Origin: Bacillus sp. AFS059628
Lineage (GTDB): Bacteria; Bacillota; Bacilli; Bacillales; Bacillaceae_G
Length of the DNA stretch: 64,000 bases
Direction: 5' to 3'
Assembly: GCF_002571225.1 (NCBI RefSeq)
Contig: NZ_NVEC01000065.1
Coordinates: forward strand, 1-64,000
Under the pieces are notes generated by a model. That model saw only the letters and a program-made list of their open reading frames with translations, searched no databases and was not told where the DNA came from. Positions within the stretch are counted from its first letter, which is position 1; the number at the start of each line of letters is the position of its first letter. Below are positions 46,280 to 56,575 of this stretch, piece after piece. A program made the translations under genes and the position numbers.

Positions 46280-47263
46280 ATGAAAAAGATTATTAAAGTT
46301 GAAGCAGTAGAAAAACATTTTGGAAATCAAGTGATTATCCCACCGCTTTCTTTAGATATTAAAGAAGGGGAATTTTTAACGATTTTAGGGCCGAGTGGTT
46401 GCGGAAAAACGACGTTACTTCGTATGATCGCGGGATTTGAAACCCCAACTAAAGGGAATCTTTTGTTAGATGATGAAAAGATTAACGATTTGCCACCATA
46501 TAAACGTCATATGAACCTAGTGTTCCAACATTATGCGTTATTCCCACATATGAATGTGGAGAAAAATATTTGTTTCGGTATGAAAATGCAGAAAGTACCG
46601 GCAGCAGAGCAGAAAGAGCGTGCTGAAGAGGCAATGCGTTTAACGCAGTTACTTGAGTTCCGTAATCGTAAACCTGCAAAGCTTTCTGGTGGACAGCAGC
46701 AGCGTGTAGCAATTGCGAGAGCGATTGTAAATAATCCGCGTGTATTATTACTAGATGAGCCACTTGGGGCGTTAGACTTTAAGTTAAGAAAAGACTTGCA
46801 ACGTGAATTGAAAAACTTACAACGTAATTTAGGAATTACGTTCATATACGTAACGCACGATCAAGAAGAAGCGATGAGCATGAGTGATCGTATCGTTGTT
46901 ATGAATAAAGGACATATTGAACAAATTGGAACGCCGAAAGAAATTTATAATAAGCCGAAAACATTGTTCGTTGCGACATTTATCGGTGAAAATAATATTG
47001 TGAAAAACGGGGAAGGCTATGTAGCAATTCGCCCTGAAAACGTAAAAGTGCGTTCGGTTGAAGAGCCGGTTTTAAAAGAATACCATCTTGGACATATTGA
47101 AGACATTGAGTTTGTTGGAAATATGGAAAAGCTTTATGTACGTGATGAGAAAACATCAGAATTACTAATGGCATATCAAACTGCTGAAGAAGCAGCGCAG
47201 TGGAGCATTGGAGATAATGTATACGTAGGCTGGGAGCAAGAGGACGAGGTGACCTTAAATTGA
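46280..47263 (+). CDS. potA: spermidine/putrescine ABC transporter ATP-binding protein
   Basis: A 327-residue ATPase. Walker [11 protein letters not shown]-loop FQHYALFP, signature [14 protein letters not shown], Walker [13 protein letters not shown] and H-loop VTHDQ are all present, with a C-terminal TOBE-like regulatory domain (IRPENVKV onwards). ATG 46280 is chosen over TTG 46268; the ribosome site is weak. It powers polyamine uptake by PotBC. It is first gene of potABCD and overlaps potB. Confidence 0.94.
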   Translation: MKKIIKVEAVEKHFGNQVIIPPLSLDIKEGEFLTILGPSGCGKTTLLRMIAGFETPTKGNLLLDDEKINDLPPYKRHMNLVFQHYALFPHMNVEKNICFGMKMQKVPAAEQKERAEEAMRLTQLLEFRNRKPAKLSGGQQQRVAIARAIVNNPRVLLLDEPLGALDFKLRKDLQRELKNLQRNLGITFIYVTHDQEEAMSMSDRIVVMNKGHIEQIGTPKEIYNKPKTLFVATFIGENNIVKNGEGYVAIRPENVKVRSVEEPVLKEYHLGHIEDIEFVGNMEKLYVRDEKTSELLMAYQTAEEAAQWSIGDNVYVGWEQEDEVTLN

Positions 47264-48108
47264 AAAAAGGGAAATTACTCGCACTACCTACAGTCGCGTG
47301 GCTATTAATATTCTTCCTAATTCCCCTTCTGTTTGTATTGGCATTTGCCTTCATGCAGCGCGGAGCATATGGGACAGTGGAAATGCAATTTACATTAGAG
47401 AACATAGCACGTGTATTTGATCCATTATATATGGGGACGTTATGGGAAACAGTGAAAATTGCGGTTATTACGACAGTAATATGTTTACTAATTGGTTATC
47501 CATTTGCGTATACAATTACAATTGTTGATCGTAAATATCGTTCCATTCTTTTATTATTGGCAACGATCCCGTTTTGGATTAACTTCCTTGTTCGTTCATA
47601 CGCATGGATTGTTATTTTACGTTCACAAGGTCTTGTAAACACATTGTTATTGAAGCTAGGCATTATTAGTGAACCGTTAAATTTACTATACAATACACCT
47701 TCTGTAATACTTGGGATGGTATATTCTTTATTACCATTTATGATTTTACCGGTGTATGCAGCGATTGAGCAGCTTGATAAGCGTAAGCTAGAAGCAGCCT
47801 ATGATTTAGGGGCGACACCAGTAAAGGCATTTTGGAATGTAACAGTACCAATGACGATGTCAGGGATTGCTACTGGTTCTATTTTAGTGTTTGTTTCTTC
47901 TATCGGAATGTTTGTTGTATCAGACGTTATGGGTGGATCGAAAGTAGCATTAATCGGAAACGTAATTCAAAATCAATTCTTAGGAGCGCGTGATTGGCCG
48001 TTTGGATCTGCGTTATCTATGATTGTTGTTCTATTCTCTGTTCTGTTAATTTACTTATATTATCGTGCAACGAAAGTATATAAATATGATGGGAACGGAG
48101 GGGAATAG
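47260..48108 (+). CDS. potB: spermidine/putrescine ABC transporter permease PotB
   Basis: A 282-residue permease with six membrane segments. The EAA-like loop is [22 protein letters not shown], which docks onto PotA. TTG 47260 overlaps the end of potA by 4 bp, after GAGGTGACC. With PotC it forms the polyamine channel in the membrane. Confidence 0.94.
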   Translation: MKKGKLLALPTVAWLLIFFLIPLLFVLAFAFMQRGAYGTVEMQFTLENIARVFDPLYMGTLWETVKIAVITTVICLLIGYPFAYTITIVDRKYRSILLLLATIPFWINFLVRSYAWIVILRSQGLVNTLLLKLGIISEPLNLLYNTPSVILGMVYSLLPFMILPVYAAIEQLDKRKLEAAYDLGATPVKAFWNVTVPMTMSGIATGSILVFVSSIGMFVVSDVMGGSKVALIGNVIQNQFLGARDWPFGSALSMIVVLFSVLLIYLYYRATKVYKYDGNGGE

Positions 48109-48114
48109 GCAAAA

Positions 48115-48915
48115 ATGAAGAAGTTTTTAGTTTCTTATTCTTGGTTAATTTTATTGTTCTTGTATTTTCCAATGATGGTTTTAATGGTATATTCCTTCAA
48201 TGATTCTCGCATTAATGCGGAATGGGAAGGATTCACATTCCATTGGTATACAGATTTATTTCAAAAACAAGATGTTATTGATGCATTTGTAAATAGTATG
48301 ACGATTGCAATCGTAACGACGATTGTAACGACTGTTCTTGGTGTGATTTTCGCAATTGCATTACATCGTTATAAATATCGTTATGAAGGGGCCATTAACG
48401 GTCTTGTGTATTTACCAATTTTAATTCCTGATATTTTAATGGGATTATCTTTACTTATTTTATTTAGTCAATTAGGTATGGAGCTTGGTAAAACAACAAT
48501 TATTATTGCACACATTACTTTTAGCATTTCATTTGTTGTCGTTATTTTAGCAGCACGTCTTTCTGGTATGGGACGTGATTTAGAAGAGGCTGCGAATGAT
48601 TTAGGAGCAACGCCGTGGCAAACATTTCGTTTTGTAACGTTCCCAGCGATTGCACCTGGAGTTATTTCGGCTGCATTATTAACATTCACATTATCAATTG
48701 ATGATTTTGTAATTAGTTTCTTCGTATCAGGACCAGGATCAACAACATTGCCATTATACATTTACAGTATGGTTAAGCGCGGAGTATCACCAGAAATTAA
48801 TGCACTTTCTACAATTTTAATTGTAGCTATCGTAGGATTAATGGTTCTATCTGAAATCTTCCGTAACAAAGGTGCAGATGGTGAAGAAAACTCTGGAGGA
48901 CACCTTCCTTTATAA
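48115..48915 (+). CDS. potC: spermidine/putrescine ABC transporter permease PotC
   Basis: A 266-residue six-segment permease. The EAA loop is LEEAANDLGATPWQTFRFVTFP. Only 6 bp separate it from potB, and ATG 48115 follows GGAGGGGAA. The hydrophilic C-terminus GADGEENSGGHLPL is cytoplasmic. It acts with PotB as a heterodimer. Confidence 0.94.
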   Translation: MKKFLVSYSWLILLFLYFPMMVLMVYSFNDSRINAEWEGFTFHWYTDLFQKQDVIDAFVNSMTIAIVTTIVTTVLGVIFAIALHRYKYRYEGAINGLVYLPILIPDILMGLSLLILFSQLGMELGKTTIIIAHITFSISFVVVILAARLSGMGRDLEEAANDLGATPWQTFRFVTFPAIAPGVISAALLTFTLSIDDFVISFFVSGPGSTTLPLYIYSMVKRGVSPEINALSTILIVAIVGLMVLSEIFRNKGADGEENSGGHLPL

Positions 48916-48953
48916 TACGAACGATATAGAAAGTACGAGGGGGTAATAAACCG

Positions 48954-50003
48954 ATGAAATTAATGAAAAGATTAGCCGGCGCAGCAATTAGCTTTAGCCT
49001 TGTTGCTGGTGTACTTGCTGGTTGTGGTGAAAAAAAAGAAGAGTTAAACATTTATAGCTGGGCTGACAATTTTGATGAGCAAGTGCTAAAAGATTTTGAA
49101 AAGAAATATAACGTGAAAATAAACTATGATAAGTATGCAAGTAATGAAGAAATGCTTGCGAAATTGCAAGCTGGTGGTGCGAAGTATGATTTAATTCAGC
49201 CATCTGACTACATGGTTAAAACAATGGCGAAAATGGACTTATTAGCACCGTTAGATAAGAAGAATATCCCGAATATCGAAAATATGGTTTCTAATTTCAA
49301 AACACCTGCGTTTGATCCAGAGAATAAATATTCTTTAGTATATACTTGGGGTGTAACAGGAATCGCATACAATAAAAAGTATGTGAAAGAAGCACCTACA
49401 AGCTGGGCTGACTTATGGAATGAGAAATATAAAGGGCATGTAACTTTATTAAATGATTCTCGTGAAGTGTTAGGAATGGGTCTTAAAAAGCATGGTTTCT
49501 CAAACAGCACGAAAGACGATGCGCAGTTAAAGACAGCAGCAGATGATTTAAAGAAGCTGCTTCCAAACTTATTAGCATTTGATACAGATAATATTAAACA
49601 GAAATTTATTACAGAAGATGCGTGGATCGGAACAGTTTGGTCTGGAGATGCAGCATTTATCGCTAAAGATAATAAAGATGTAGAGTACGTTGTACCAAAA
49701 GAAGGCGGCACAATTTGGGCTGACACGTTAGCAATTCCAAAAGGCGCGAAAAACAAAGAGCTTGCAGAGAAGTTTATGAACTACTTATTAGATGAAAAAG
49801 TAAGTGTGAAAAACTACGAGTCAATTGGATACAGTAATCCAAATGAAAAAGCTCATCCTCTTCATAGTAAAGAATATCGTGATAACCACATGATCTTCTT
49901 AACGAAGGAAGAATTAGATCGTACAGAATGGCTTGTTGATGTGGACGATAAGTTAAAAGACTATGATCGTTACTGGACAGAGCTAAAAACAAAAGGTAAA
50001 TAA
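48954..50003 (+). CDS. potD: spermidine/putrescine-binding lipoprotein PotD
   Basis: A 349-residue substrate-binding lipoprotein. Lipobox LAGC gives Cys24 as the lipid site. The mature protein begins GEKKEELNIYSWADNFDEQVL, the typical polyamine-binding start, and contains YTWGVTGIAYNKK and TVWSGDAAF of the family. ATG 48954 follows GAGGGGGTAA. It delivers polyamines to PotBC and is the final gene of the operon, followed by a terminator. Confidence 0.95.
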   Translation: MKLMKRLAGAAISFSLVAGVLAGCGEKKEELNIYSWADNFDEQVLKDFEKKYNVKINYDKYASNEEMLAKLQAGGAKYDLIQPSDYMVKTMAKMDLLAPLDKKNIPNIENMVSNFKTPAFDPENKYSLVYTWGVTGIAYNKKYVKEAPTSWADLWNEKYKGHVTLLNDSREVLGMGLKKHGFSNSTKDDAQLKTAADDLKKLLPNLLAFDTDNIKQKFITEDAWIGTVWSGDAAFIAKDNKDVEYVVPKEGGTIWADTLAIPKGAKNKELAEKFMNYLLDEKVSVKNYESIGYSNPNEKAHPLHSKEYRDNHMIFLTKEELDRTEWLVDVDDKLKDYDRYWTELKTKGK

Positions 50004-50008
50004 GTAAG

Positions 50009-50043
50009 AAAATGCGGTTTCTACAGTAGAAATCGCATTTTTT
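50009..50043 (+). terminator. potABCD terminator
   Basis: AAAATGCG and CGCATTTT with an inner TTTCTAC/GTAGAAA stem and a T run. Confidence 0.85.
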
Positions 50044-50062
50044 CATAGTAGGAGGAAATCGT

Positions 50063-50710
50063 TTGAAGAAGAAGTTACATCAATATGAGCTAATATGTAT
50101 CGCTTTATTACTTGCTGTATTTGGCATTGTTGCTTGGCGCGTACATGCGGGTGGCGTTACAGTGATGGATACATATGTCCGAGGATTAGTAAAAGGAGTA
50201 CAAACAGAAGAGTCGTTTGCATTTTTCTCACATTATACAAAATTAGGGTCTGCCATTGGAATCGTAACTACGCTCATTATAAGTTTACTTGTTTTTTGGA
50301 GAAAACGTTATTTTGCTGCGATGATTGTATATCCTATGGGCATTTTAGTAACACATCTTGTGAATAAAGGAATAAAAGAAATTGTGAAAAGAGATCGTCC
50401 TTCGTTAAACGAAGCGTTGGATGCACTTGGATATAGCTTTCCTAGTGGACATGCAATGTTATCTATTATGACATTTGGGTTTCTTGCTTATATCATTGCG
50501 GCAAATTTGAAGAGTGTAACAGGGAAATATGTGATAACGATTTTGATGGGAATAGTCATTGTATCGATTGGATTAAGTAGAGTTATATTAAATGTACATT
50601 ATCCAACTGATATTTTAGCTGGTTATTGCGTAGGTGGTATTTTGTTAATTATGGCGATTTATTGCCATCGTTTACTTACTGAGAGACTTGGTCTTAATAA
50701 AGAGAGATAA
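50063..50710 (+). CDS. PAP2-family lipid phosphatase
   Basis: A 215-residue membrane phosphatase with about six hydrophobic segments. The three-part PAP2 signature is complete: Lys105 to Arg112-Pro113 (KEIVKRDRP), PSGH at 127-130 with His130, and SRVILNVHYPTD with His179 and Asp183. It probably removes phosphate from phosphatidylglycerol phosphate, undecaprenyl pyrophosphate or a similar lipid. TTG 50063 follows AGGAGGAAA. It is monocistronic. Confidence 0.9.
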   Translation: MKKKLHQYELICIALLLAVFGIVAWRVHAGGVTVMDTYVRGLVKGVQTEESFAFFSHYTKLGSAIGIVTTLIISLLVFWRKRYFAAMIVYPMGILVTHLVNKGIKEIVKRDRPSLNEALDALGYSFPSGHAMLSIMTFGFLAYIIAANLKSVTGKYVITILMGIVIVSIGLSRVILNVHYPTDILAGYCVGGILLIMAIYCHRLLTERLGLNKER

Positions 50711-50756
50711 AAAACGTCTGGAAAACTATTATTATAGTGTTTCCAGACGTTTTTTG
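50709..50756 (+). terminator. terminator
   Basis: AAAAAACGTCTGGAAA and TTTCCAGACGTTTTTT form a 16-bp perfect stem around a 15-nt loop. Confidence 0.9.
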
Positions 50757-50818
50757 TTTGTATGAAGATGTGATACATTATAAGTAACAATTGAATTATG
50801 TAAAGTAGGTGAAAATGT

Positions 50819-53011
50819 GTGAAAACAAATGTACATAAAGTAGATAAGTGGGGGAAGTTAGGCGCTTTTTTATATCAGTTTCGTTATACAGTAATTGTAG
50901 CATTACTATTGCTTGCGATAGCACTCGGTATTTTCGCTCCAAAGTTACCGGGAGTATTAGGTGGTGACGGTTTCCAAACAGAAGGAGACTATCAAAAAAC
51001 GAAAGAAATTTTAGATAAAGATTTTAAGAGGTCTCAAGATACGCTGTTACTCGTTTTTGAAAAAAATAAAGGTGTTTCACATGAGGAATTTCAAAAGCAA
51101 GTAGAGGGAATTGTAAAAAATGTACAAGAGAAAGAGACATATGAATCTTTCCATCATCCAGTGAAAAATAAAGAAATGTTACAAAATGATATCGGCTATG
51201 CGACAATTTTATTTTCCGGGAAAACAAATAAGGAACGAATGGAAAAGACGTTACAATTTGCTGATAAAGTCGAAAAGGAAAGTAATGCATCGTTAAAAGT
51301 AACGCCTACAGGATTTCCGAAAATTAATCAAGAGATTAATGAAAGAACGCAAAATGATTTAAAAGTAGCAGAGATGATTGGATTACCAATTGCATTTCTC
51401 GTATTACTATTTTCATTTGGTAGCCTTTTGGCATCTATTTTACCAATTGTAAATGGGGCACTTAGTGTTATTAGTACGATGGGCATATTATACTTTATAG
51501 GTGTCGATAAGGAACTATCTATCTTTGTGTTAAATGTTGCACCGATGGTTGGACTTGCGTTATCTATTGATTTTGCACTATTATTTGTAAATCGCTTTCG
51601 AGAGGAAGTTGCAAAGCGAACGGTAAAAGAAGCGATAGCAATTACATATCAGACAGCAGGGCGTGCAATCGTATTTTCAGGATTATGTGTATTTGTTGGA
51701 TTATCCGGTTTGTTCTTCTTTAAAATTGATTATATTCAGTCAGTTGCAATTAGCGGAATGATTGTTGTGATTATGAGTATCTTATTTTCACTCACACTCC
51801 TTCCAGCGCTATTATCCTTAATTGGTAAACGAATATTAAAAAAGAATCAAGTAGCACATACGCCGGCAAAGGCGTGGCGTAAATTTGCACAATTTGTAAT
51901 GAAACACCCAATTGCGATGATTATTGTTGTTACAACATTTATTGTGATTTGTTTATTACCATTACGTACAGCTAATTTACAGTTCCCCGACGTAGAAGCT
52001 TTACCTAAACAAAGTGATACAAGAATTGCATATGAGAAGTACGAAGAGGCATTTAATAAAACTGCAAAAACACATGCTGATGTTACGTTAGTGGTAGAGA
52101 CGAAAAAAGATATGAAAGAAAAAGAAAGTTTACAAAAGGTAGAAGAAGTCATTCAAAAGTTAAAAGATGATAAAAAAGTGCATGAAGTAAGAAGTTTATA
52201 CGACGGGTTAACTGGAATGAAAGCAGATCAAGTTGCTGGAATATTAGCGTCGCCAGAAGTAGCAAAGCTAGCTCCTATATTTGAAGCATACACGAAAGGG
52301 AATAAGACGACGATAGAAGTCTTTCTAAAAACAAAACCACGTGATGAAACTGCTAAACAGTGGGTTCGTGATTTTAAACAAAATTATAAAGAAACAGATG
52401 TTACGTATTATTTAGGCGGAATGACGACGTTCCAACAAGAGTTAGAAGATGAAATTAAAGATAAAGTTGCAATTGGGATGTCTGTTATATTTGGATCGAC
52501 CTTTGTTATATTATTATTCGCATTCCGATCTATACTCATTCCAATTAAGGCAATTATTATGAATATACTTAGTTTAAGCGCAACAATTGGAATTGTTGTT
52601 TGGTTATTTGAAGGTGGGCATTTCGGTTTAGAAGCAAGTCCTGTTCTATTTGTCTTACCAATCTTCATTTTCGGTCTCGTATTTGGGCTTAGCATGGATT
52701 ATGAAGTCTTTCTTATTTCACGTATCCATGAATTATATGAAGAAACAGGAGATAACGATCAGGCGACGTTAGAAGGACTTGTTTCAACAAGTAGAATTAT
52801 TACATCAGCTGCATTAATTATGATTGTTGTAACGGGCGCATTCGCCTTTACTGATATTTTACCAGTAAGACAAATGGGGCTTGGTGTTGCATTAGCAATA
52901 TTCCTTGATGCAACAATTATTCGTCTTATGCTTGTACCAAGTTTAATGAAATTGTTTGGAGACTGGAATTGGTGGTTACCATTTCGGAAGAAAAGAGAAA
53001 AATCATCGTAA
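50819..53011 (+). CDS. MMPL/RND-type transporter
   Basis: A 730-residue membrane protein with two repeats of one plus five membrane segments, and outside loops after the first (about 40-185) and seventh (about 390-550) segments. The functional Asp-type motif of MMPL proteins is seen in GLALSIDFALLFVNRFREE and GLSMDYEVFLISRIHE. It exports lipids, drugs or other hydrophobic compounds using proton flow, as does YdfJ. GTG 50819 follows TAGGTGAA. It is monocistronic with a terminator. Confidence 0.9.
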   Translation: MKTNVHKVDKWGKLGAFLYQFRYTVIVALLLLAIALGIFAPKLPGVLGGDGFQTEGDYQKTKEILDKDFKRSQDTLLLVFEKNKGVSHEEFQKQVEGIVKNVQEKETYESFHHPVKNKEMLQNDIGYATILFSGKTNKERMEKTLQFADKVEKESNASLKVTPTGFPKINQEINERTQNDLKVAEMIGLPIAFLVLLFSFGSLLASILPIVNGALSVISTMGILYFIGVDKELSIFVLNVAPMVGLALSIDFALLFVNRFREEVAKRTVKEAIAITYQTAGRAIVFSGLCVFVGLSGLFFFKIDYIQSVAISGMIVVIMSILFSLTLLPALLSLIGKRILKKNQVAHTPAKAWRKFAQFVMKHPIAMIIVVTTFIVICLLPLRTANLQFPDVEALPKQSDTRIAYEKYEEAFNKTAKTHADVTLVVETKKDMKEKESLQKVEEVIQKLKDDKKVHEVRSLYDGLTGMKADQVAGILASPEVAKLAPIFEAYTKGNKTTIEVFLKTKPRDETAKQWVRDFKQNYKETDVTYYLGGMTTFQQELEDEIKDKVAIGMSVIFGSTFVILLFAFRSILIPIKAIIMNILSLSATIGIVVWLFEGGHFGLEASPVLFVLPIFIFGLVFGLSMDYEVFLISRIHELYEETGDNDQATLEGLVSTSRIITSAALIMIVVTGAFAFTDILPVRQMGLGVALAIFLDATIIRLMLVPSLMKLFGDWNWWLPFRKKREKSS

Positions 53012-53043
53012 AAAATACTCATCTATAAGATGAGTATTTTTTT
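53010..53043 (+). terminator. terminator overlapping the stop codon
   Basis: AAAATACTCATC and GATGAGTATTTT stem with long T run. Confidence 0.88.
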
Positions 53044-53112
53044 ATGAATAGCAAGACCTACATTTTGCAAATAGTATGTGATAAGAACATTACATATAAG
53101 TAGGTGAAGGCA

Positions 53113-53529
53113 ATGTTTCGTTATTTTAAGTTTAAGCTAAATGATACAGTACAGTTTGCAGAAAACGATGGGCATATGTACCGCATTGTCGGTTATCGGT
53201 TAGAAAAAGGGTTTTATCCAAAAGATGAATGGACTCATATCATTTATGAATTGCTTAGAGATTTTGATGGGTATACGATGGATGCGGAGGAAGAGGAACT
53301 TGTAAAAGTTATTCAAGTAGAGGATGAGTATTACAAAATACAAGAAGTATCGGGCTATCGTTATCCAGTAAAAATGAAGCAAAAACAACAAGTGATGAAA
53401 GCAGAAAAGATGGATGACTTATTAGATACGTATAATGATTATAAAAGATTGGCGGATTTCTTTAAAGATTTATCGTATGAACAAAAAGCGGAAGAAGTAT
53501 TGCAGGAAATGAAAAAGCGTAGAGCATGA
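53113..53529 (+). CDS. hypothetical protein
   Basis: A 138-residue soluble protein. The N-terminal half is beta-rich (FKLNDTVQFAENDGHMYRIVGYR) and could be a small SH3-like or YodN-like domain; the C-terminal half is helical (KRLADFFKDLSYEQKAEEVLQEMKKRRA). ATG 53113 is preceded by TAGGTGAAG, so GTG 53104 is not the start. It has its own terminator. The function is unknown. Confidence 0.65.
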   Translation: MFRYFKFKLNDTVQFAENDGHMYRIVGYRLEKGFYPKDEWTHIIYELLRDFDGYTMDAEEEELVKVIQVEDEYYKIQEVSGYRYPVKMKQKQQVMKAEKMDDLLDTYNDYKRLADFFKDLSYEQKAEEVLQEMKKRRA

Positions 53530-53563
53530 GGGACAGTCTATTATAAGACTGTCCTCTATTTTT
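53528..53563 (+). terminator. terminator
   Basis: GAGGGACAGTCT pairs with AGACTGTCCTC, then a T run. Confidence 0.85.
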
Positions 53564-53627
53564 GACGGTGCATCAAAGTCTATTTTCCGTTACAATGAGA
53601 GAATCAATAGAAATAAGGTGATACAGT

Positions 53628-54551
53628 ATGGAAACGAAGAAGAAGGGTGAATGGTGCGAAATGACTGTTCCAGCGAAATGGAATGGTATAAGCATTGAGT
53701 CATTATTAAAAATAGAATGGGAAATACCGAAAAAGTTGTTACATCAGCTTCGTATGGAAAAAGGTGTTACTGTTAATGGAGAACCGAGAAGATGGAATGA
53801 GCTTTTAAAAGAGGGTGATAAGTTACAAGTCCATATGTTTATGGAGGAAGAATACGATGTAGAGCCTGAGTATGGTGAATTACATGTAGTGTATGAAGAC
53901 GATCACGTACTCATTGTAAATAAGCCTGAGAAGATGGATACGCATCCTGCTGAAAAAGGCGGGATGGGAACACTTGCAAACCTTGTTGCCTTTCATTTTC
54001 AAATGCAAGGTTTAGAGACGAAGGTTCGTCATATTCATCGGTTAGATAAAGATACGACAGGTGGTGTCGTGTTTGCGAAGCATAGAATTGCTGGTGCAAT
54101 TATGGATCGTTTATTAATGGAACGAAAAATTAAAAGAACGTATGCGGCCCTTGTGGAAGGAAAAGTAAAAAAGAAGCAAGGAACAATTGACGCGGCTATT
54201 GGAAGAGATCGTCATCACGCGACGAGACGACGTGTTTCTCCAAAGGGAGACCAAGCTATCACATTTTATAAAGTAGAGAAGTACTTTATAAATCAAAATG
54301 TTACGCTCGTAACGTTACAATTAGAAACAGGTAGAACTCATCAAATTCGTGTTCATATGAGCTATAATGGCAATCCATTAATTGGGGATGTATTATATGG
54401 TGGACAAACGAAATATATGTCTAGGCAAGCGTTACATGCCATGAAGATAAACTTCTTACATCCCATTACGAAAGAAGAAATCGAAGTGGATGTACCATTT
54501 CCTATAAAATTAAATGATACAATAAAAGAATTTCAAAGAATGAATGCATAA
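53628..54551 (+). CDS. RluA-family pseudouridine synthase
   Basis: A 307-residue enzyme that converts uridine to pseudouridine in RNA, probably rRNA. It has an N-terminal S4-like region (about 15-75, MEKGVTVNGEPRRWNE) and a catalytic domain with Asp140 in HRLDKDTTGG. QLETGRTHQIRVHM and NPLIGDVLYGG complete the RluA pattern. ATG 53628 follows AAGGTGATA. It resembles YhcT/YjbO-type paralogues; the modified position cannot be told. It is a single gene. Confidence 0.88.
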   Translation: METKKKGEWCEMTVPAKWNGISIESLLKIEWEIPKKLLHQLRMEKGVTVNGEPRRWNELLKEGDKLQVHMFMEEEYDVEPEYGELHVVYEDDHVLIVNKPEKMDTHPAEKGGMGTLANLVAFHFQMQGLETKVRHIHRLDKDTTGGVVFAKHRIAGAIMDRLLMERKIKRTYAALVEGKVKKKQGTIDAAIGRDRHHATRRRVSPKGDQAITFYKVEKYFINQNVTLVTLQLETGRTHQIRVHMSYNGNPLIGDVLYGGQTKYMSRQALHAMKINFLHPITKEEIEVDVPFPIKLNDTIKEFQRMNA

Positions 54552-54636
54552 AGTGTAAGGTTGAGAAAAGTAGATTCTTGCAGGAATTTCTCTAAAAGAA
54601 GCGAAGCCGTTAAGAGAAAAGAGAGGTGAGAATTGC

Positions 54637-55242
54637 TTGGTCAAATATAAATATATATTAGGAATATTATTCGCTTGTCTTTTAGTTACTCTATGCCTCT
54701 ATCCATATTTACCAAATGAGATGGCCGTACATTGGGATGAAAATGGTGGGCCGAACGATTTTATGAGTAAACGAGTTGTTATAGCATTTATTCCTTTTTT
54801 TCTTATTTTTTTACATGGATTGATGTATATTATTTCACATAATATATATAAGTTTAATGAAGGCGAGCATGTCATTATAAGTGGATTTCTAAAGACGATT
54901 ACTTTATTTATGTTGTTTATCCATATGCTCATTCTCTTTATTAATTTTGGAAGTATGATATCCTTTCAAACAGGACTAACAATTGGGATTAGTATGTTTC
55001 TGTTTATGCTTAGTAAGTTGTTTAAACAAGTTCAGAGTACGGAAAAAGACCTAATCAAATTACAAAAGATCCGTTTAGTGAGTAGGCGGATTTTTCAAGT
55101 GATGGCATGTAGTATATTATTTTCATTATTTTTGAATTTGAAGTGGGGGTTTTATGTATTACTTAGTGTAATAAGTAGTGGTTCTATTTTGTTCATGTTT
55201 TACATTTTATACTCATACATAATAGAAAGTTATGAAACATAA
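54637..55242 (+). CDS. DUF1648-type membrane protein
   Basis: A 201-residue protein with about five membrane segments. After the first is YPYLPNEMAVHWDENGGPNDFMSK, the characteristic DUF1648 stretch seen at the N-terminus of SdpI-like immunity and sensory proteins. The rest has no recognised motif. TTG 54637 follows GAGAGGTGAG. No SdpC-like toxin or SdpR gene is near, so a specific immunity role is not supported. Confidence 0.75.
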   Translation: MVKYKYILGILFACLLVTLCLYPYLPNEMAVHWDENGGPNDFMSKRVVIAFIPFFLIFLHGLMYIISHNIYKFNEGEHVIISGFLKTITLFMLFIHMLILFINFGSMISFQTGLTIGISMFLFMLSKLFKQVQSTEKDLIKLQKIRLVSRRIFQVMACSILFSLFLNLKWGFYVLLSVISSGSILFMFYILYSYIIESYET

Positions 55243-55275
55243 AAAAGAGTCTTCTCATTATGAGAAGACTCTTTT
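55241..55275. terminator. bidirectional terminator
   Basis: AAAAGAGTCTTCTCA and TGAGAAGACTCTTTT form a perfect 15-bp stem between convergent genes. Confidence 0.92.
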
Positions 55276-55282
55276 AAACTAT

Positions 55283-56110
55283 TTACTTCGTAATAAATTG
55301 TTGTGTCCAGTAGTTGCCGCTTTCTACGTAGCCAACACCGATGTGAGTGAAACCGTTATTTAAGATGTTTGCACGGTGTCCAGCGCTATTCATCCAAGCT
55401 TGTACTACTTCTTCAGGTGTACGTTGGCCTTGAGCAATGTTTTCACCTGCAGATGTATAAGAAATACCAAATTTCTTCATCATGTCAAACGGAGATCCGT
55501 AAGTAGGGCTGTTATGATCAAAGTAGTTGTTTTTTTGCATATCTTCAGATTTAATACGTGCTACTTTGCTTAATTCAGTATCGATTTTTAAAGCTGATAA
55601 ACCTTGTTTTGCACGCTCAGCGTTTGTTAATTCAACAACACGTTGTTCGAACTCACTTAAAGATTTTGCTTCTTCAGCAGGCTTTTGCTCAGCAGGTTTT
55701 TGTTCAGCTGGTTTTTGAGTATTGTTGTTTTCAGCAGGCTTTTGAGCTTCTGGTTTTTGAACTTCTTCAGCAGGCTTTTGCTCAACTGGTTTTTGCTCAG
55801 CAGGTTTTTGAGTTTCTGGCTTAGCTGTTGGTTGCTCAGTTACAACATTTTCAGTAGGTTGTTGATTAGGAATATAGCAATTTGGTTGGAAGTTTCCTTG
55901 TTGCCATTGTGCTAATGATTCCACGCCCATAGATTGTAAGAATGCTTGTAATTCTTGTTGGCTCATTTGCTTCATCATCACTTTCGAATGCTGAATATTT
56001 TGAACCTTTATATTAGATGGTTGTACTGTTGCAGCTTGTGCATCTAGAGAAGATACTCCTAAAGTAAGAGCTGTTGCAGCAGCTACAGATAATAAAACAC
56101 GCTTTTTCAT
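55283..56110 (-). CDS. secreted CAP-domain protein (YkwD-like)
   Basis: A 275-residue secreted protein. Signal peptide (about 1-27, cut after AQA). An N-terminal region has QELQAFLQSMGVESLAQWQQGNFQPN. A Pro/Glu/Lys-rich linker of QKPAEQKPAEE repeats spans about 90-150. The CAP (SCP/PR1) domain is at 155-275, with NAERAKQGLSAL, FDHNSPTYGSPF, SAGENIA, AWMNSAGHRANIL and YWTQQF. ATG 56110 follows AGGGGGAC. It is likely extracellular or wall-associated; its substrate is not established. Confidence 0.92.
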   Translation of the reverse strand: MKKRVLLSVAAATALTLGVSSLDAQAATVQPSNIKVQNIQHSKVMMKQMSQQELQAFLQSMGVESLAQWQQGNFQPNCYIPNQQPTENVVTEQPTAKPETQKPAEQKPVEQKPAEEVQKPEAQKPAENNNTQKPAEQKPAEQKPAEEAKSLSEFEQRVVELTNAERAKQGLSALKIDTELSKVARIKSEDMQKNNYFDHNSPTYGSPFDMMKKFGISYTSAGENIAQGQRTPEEVVQAWMNSAGHRANILNNGFTHIGVGYVESGNYWTQQFITK

Positions 56111-56503
56111 AATGTGTGTCCCCCTATGTAAAGTTTTAATTTGTTTTCACACGATTTGTTTTTGACAGCCTGTCTGACTGACAAATTCATCGTAGCATAC
56201 AATTTGCGAGAAAAAAGATGGAAAAAAATTCATAGACTTTAAAATTACCTAATTTATCCTAAGAGGGGAAAAGAGGAAAAATAAGAGAAACATAGAGTAT
56301 AAAAGGAATTTTCAGCATTTTTATACTATGTTATAGGAGGGTGTTTTTGGATAAATTTACCTAAAAAGAAAATGAAGAATCCTATTGTATCAATGGTTTG
56401 AGAGGTTTTTTGAGGAATATAATGGATTGTTTTTTACAAAACTGTAATGTTTCTGTTGTTCTTTTTTATAATAAAGTAACATATTTTTAATGTTGTAGAG
56501 GAC
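56111..56503. other. intergenic region upstream of the CAP gene
   Basis: About 390 bp of AT-rich DNA. It carries the CAP promoter and a GACAGCCTGTCTGACTGAC stretch with short inverted repeats (56165-56184). I see no gene. Confidence 0.45.
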
Positions 56504-56549
56504 AAAAAAGCGGCTATCTCTTTACGTAGACGAAGGAGATAGCCGTTTT
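56504..56549 (-). terminator. glcDF terminator
   Basis: CGGCTATCTC and GAGATAGCCG stem. On the minus strand CTTTTTTG follows. Confidence 0.88.
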
Positions 56550-56575
56550 CTTATTATTACGTATGTTACGAGTTA

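Noticed and set aside
54637-55242. SdpI-type immunity protein of a cannibalism toxin system
   Set aside because: Only the DUF1648 stretch is similar; no toxin or SdpR-type regulator is adjacent.
55670-55830. Repetitive block of about 30-nt units
   Set aside because: It encodes the QKPAEQKPAEE linker of the CAP protein; the units are imperfect and in frame, so it is not CRISPR or an intergenic repeat.
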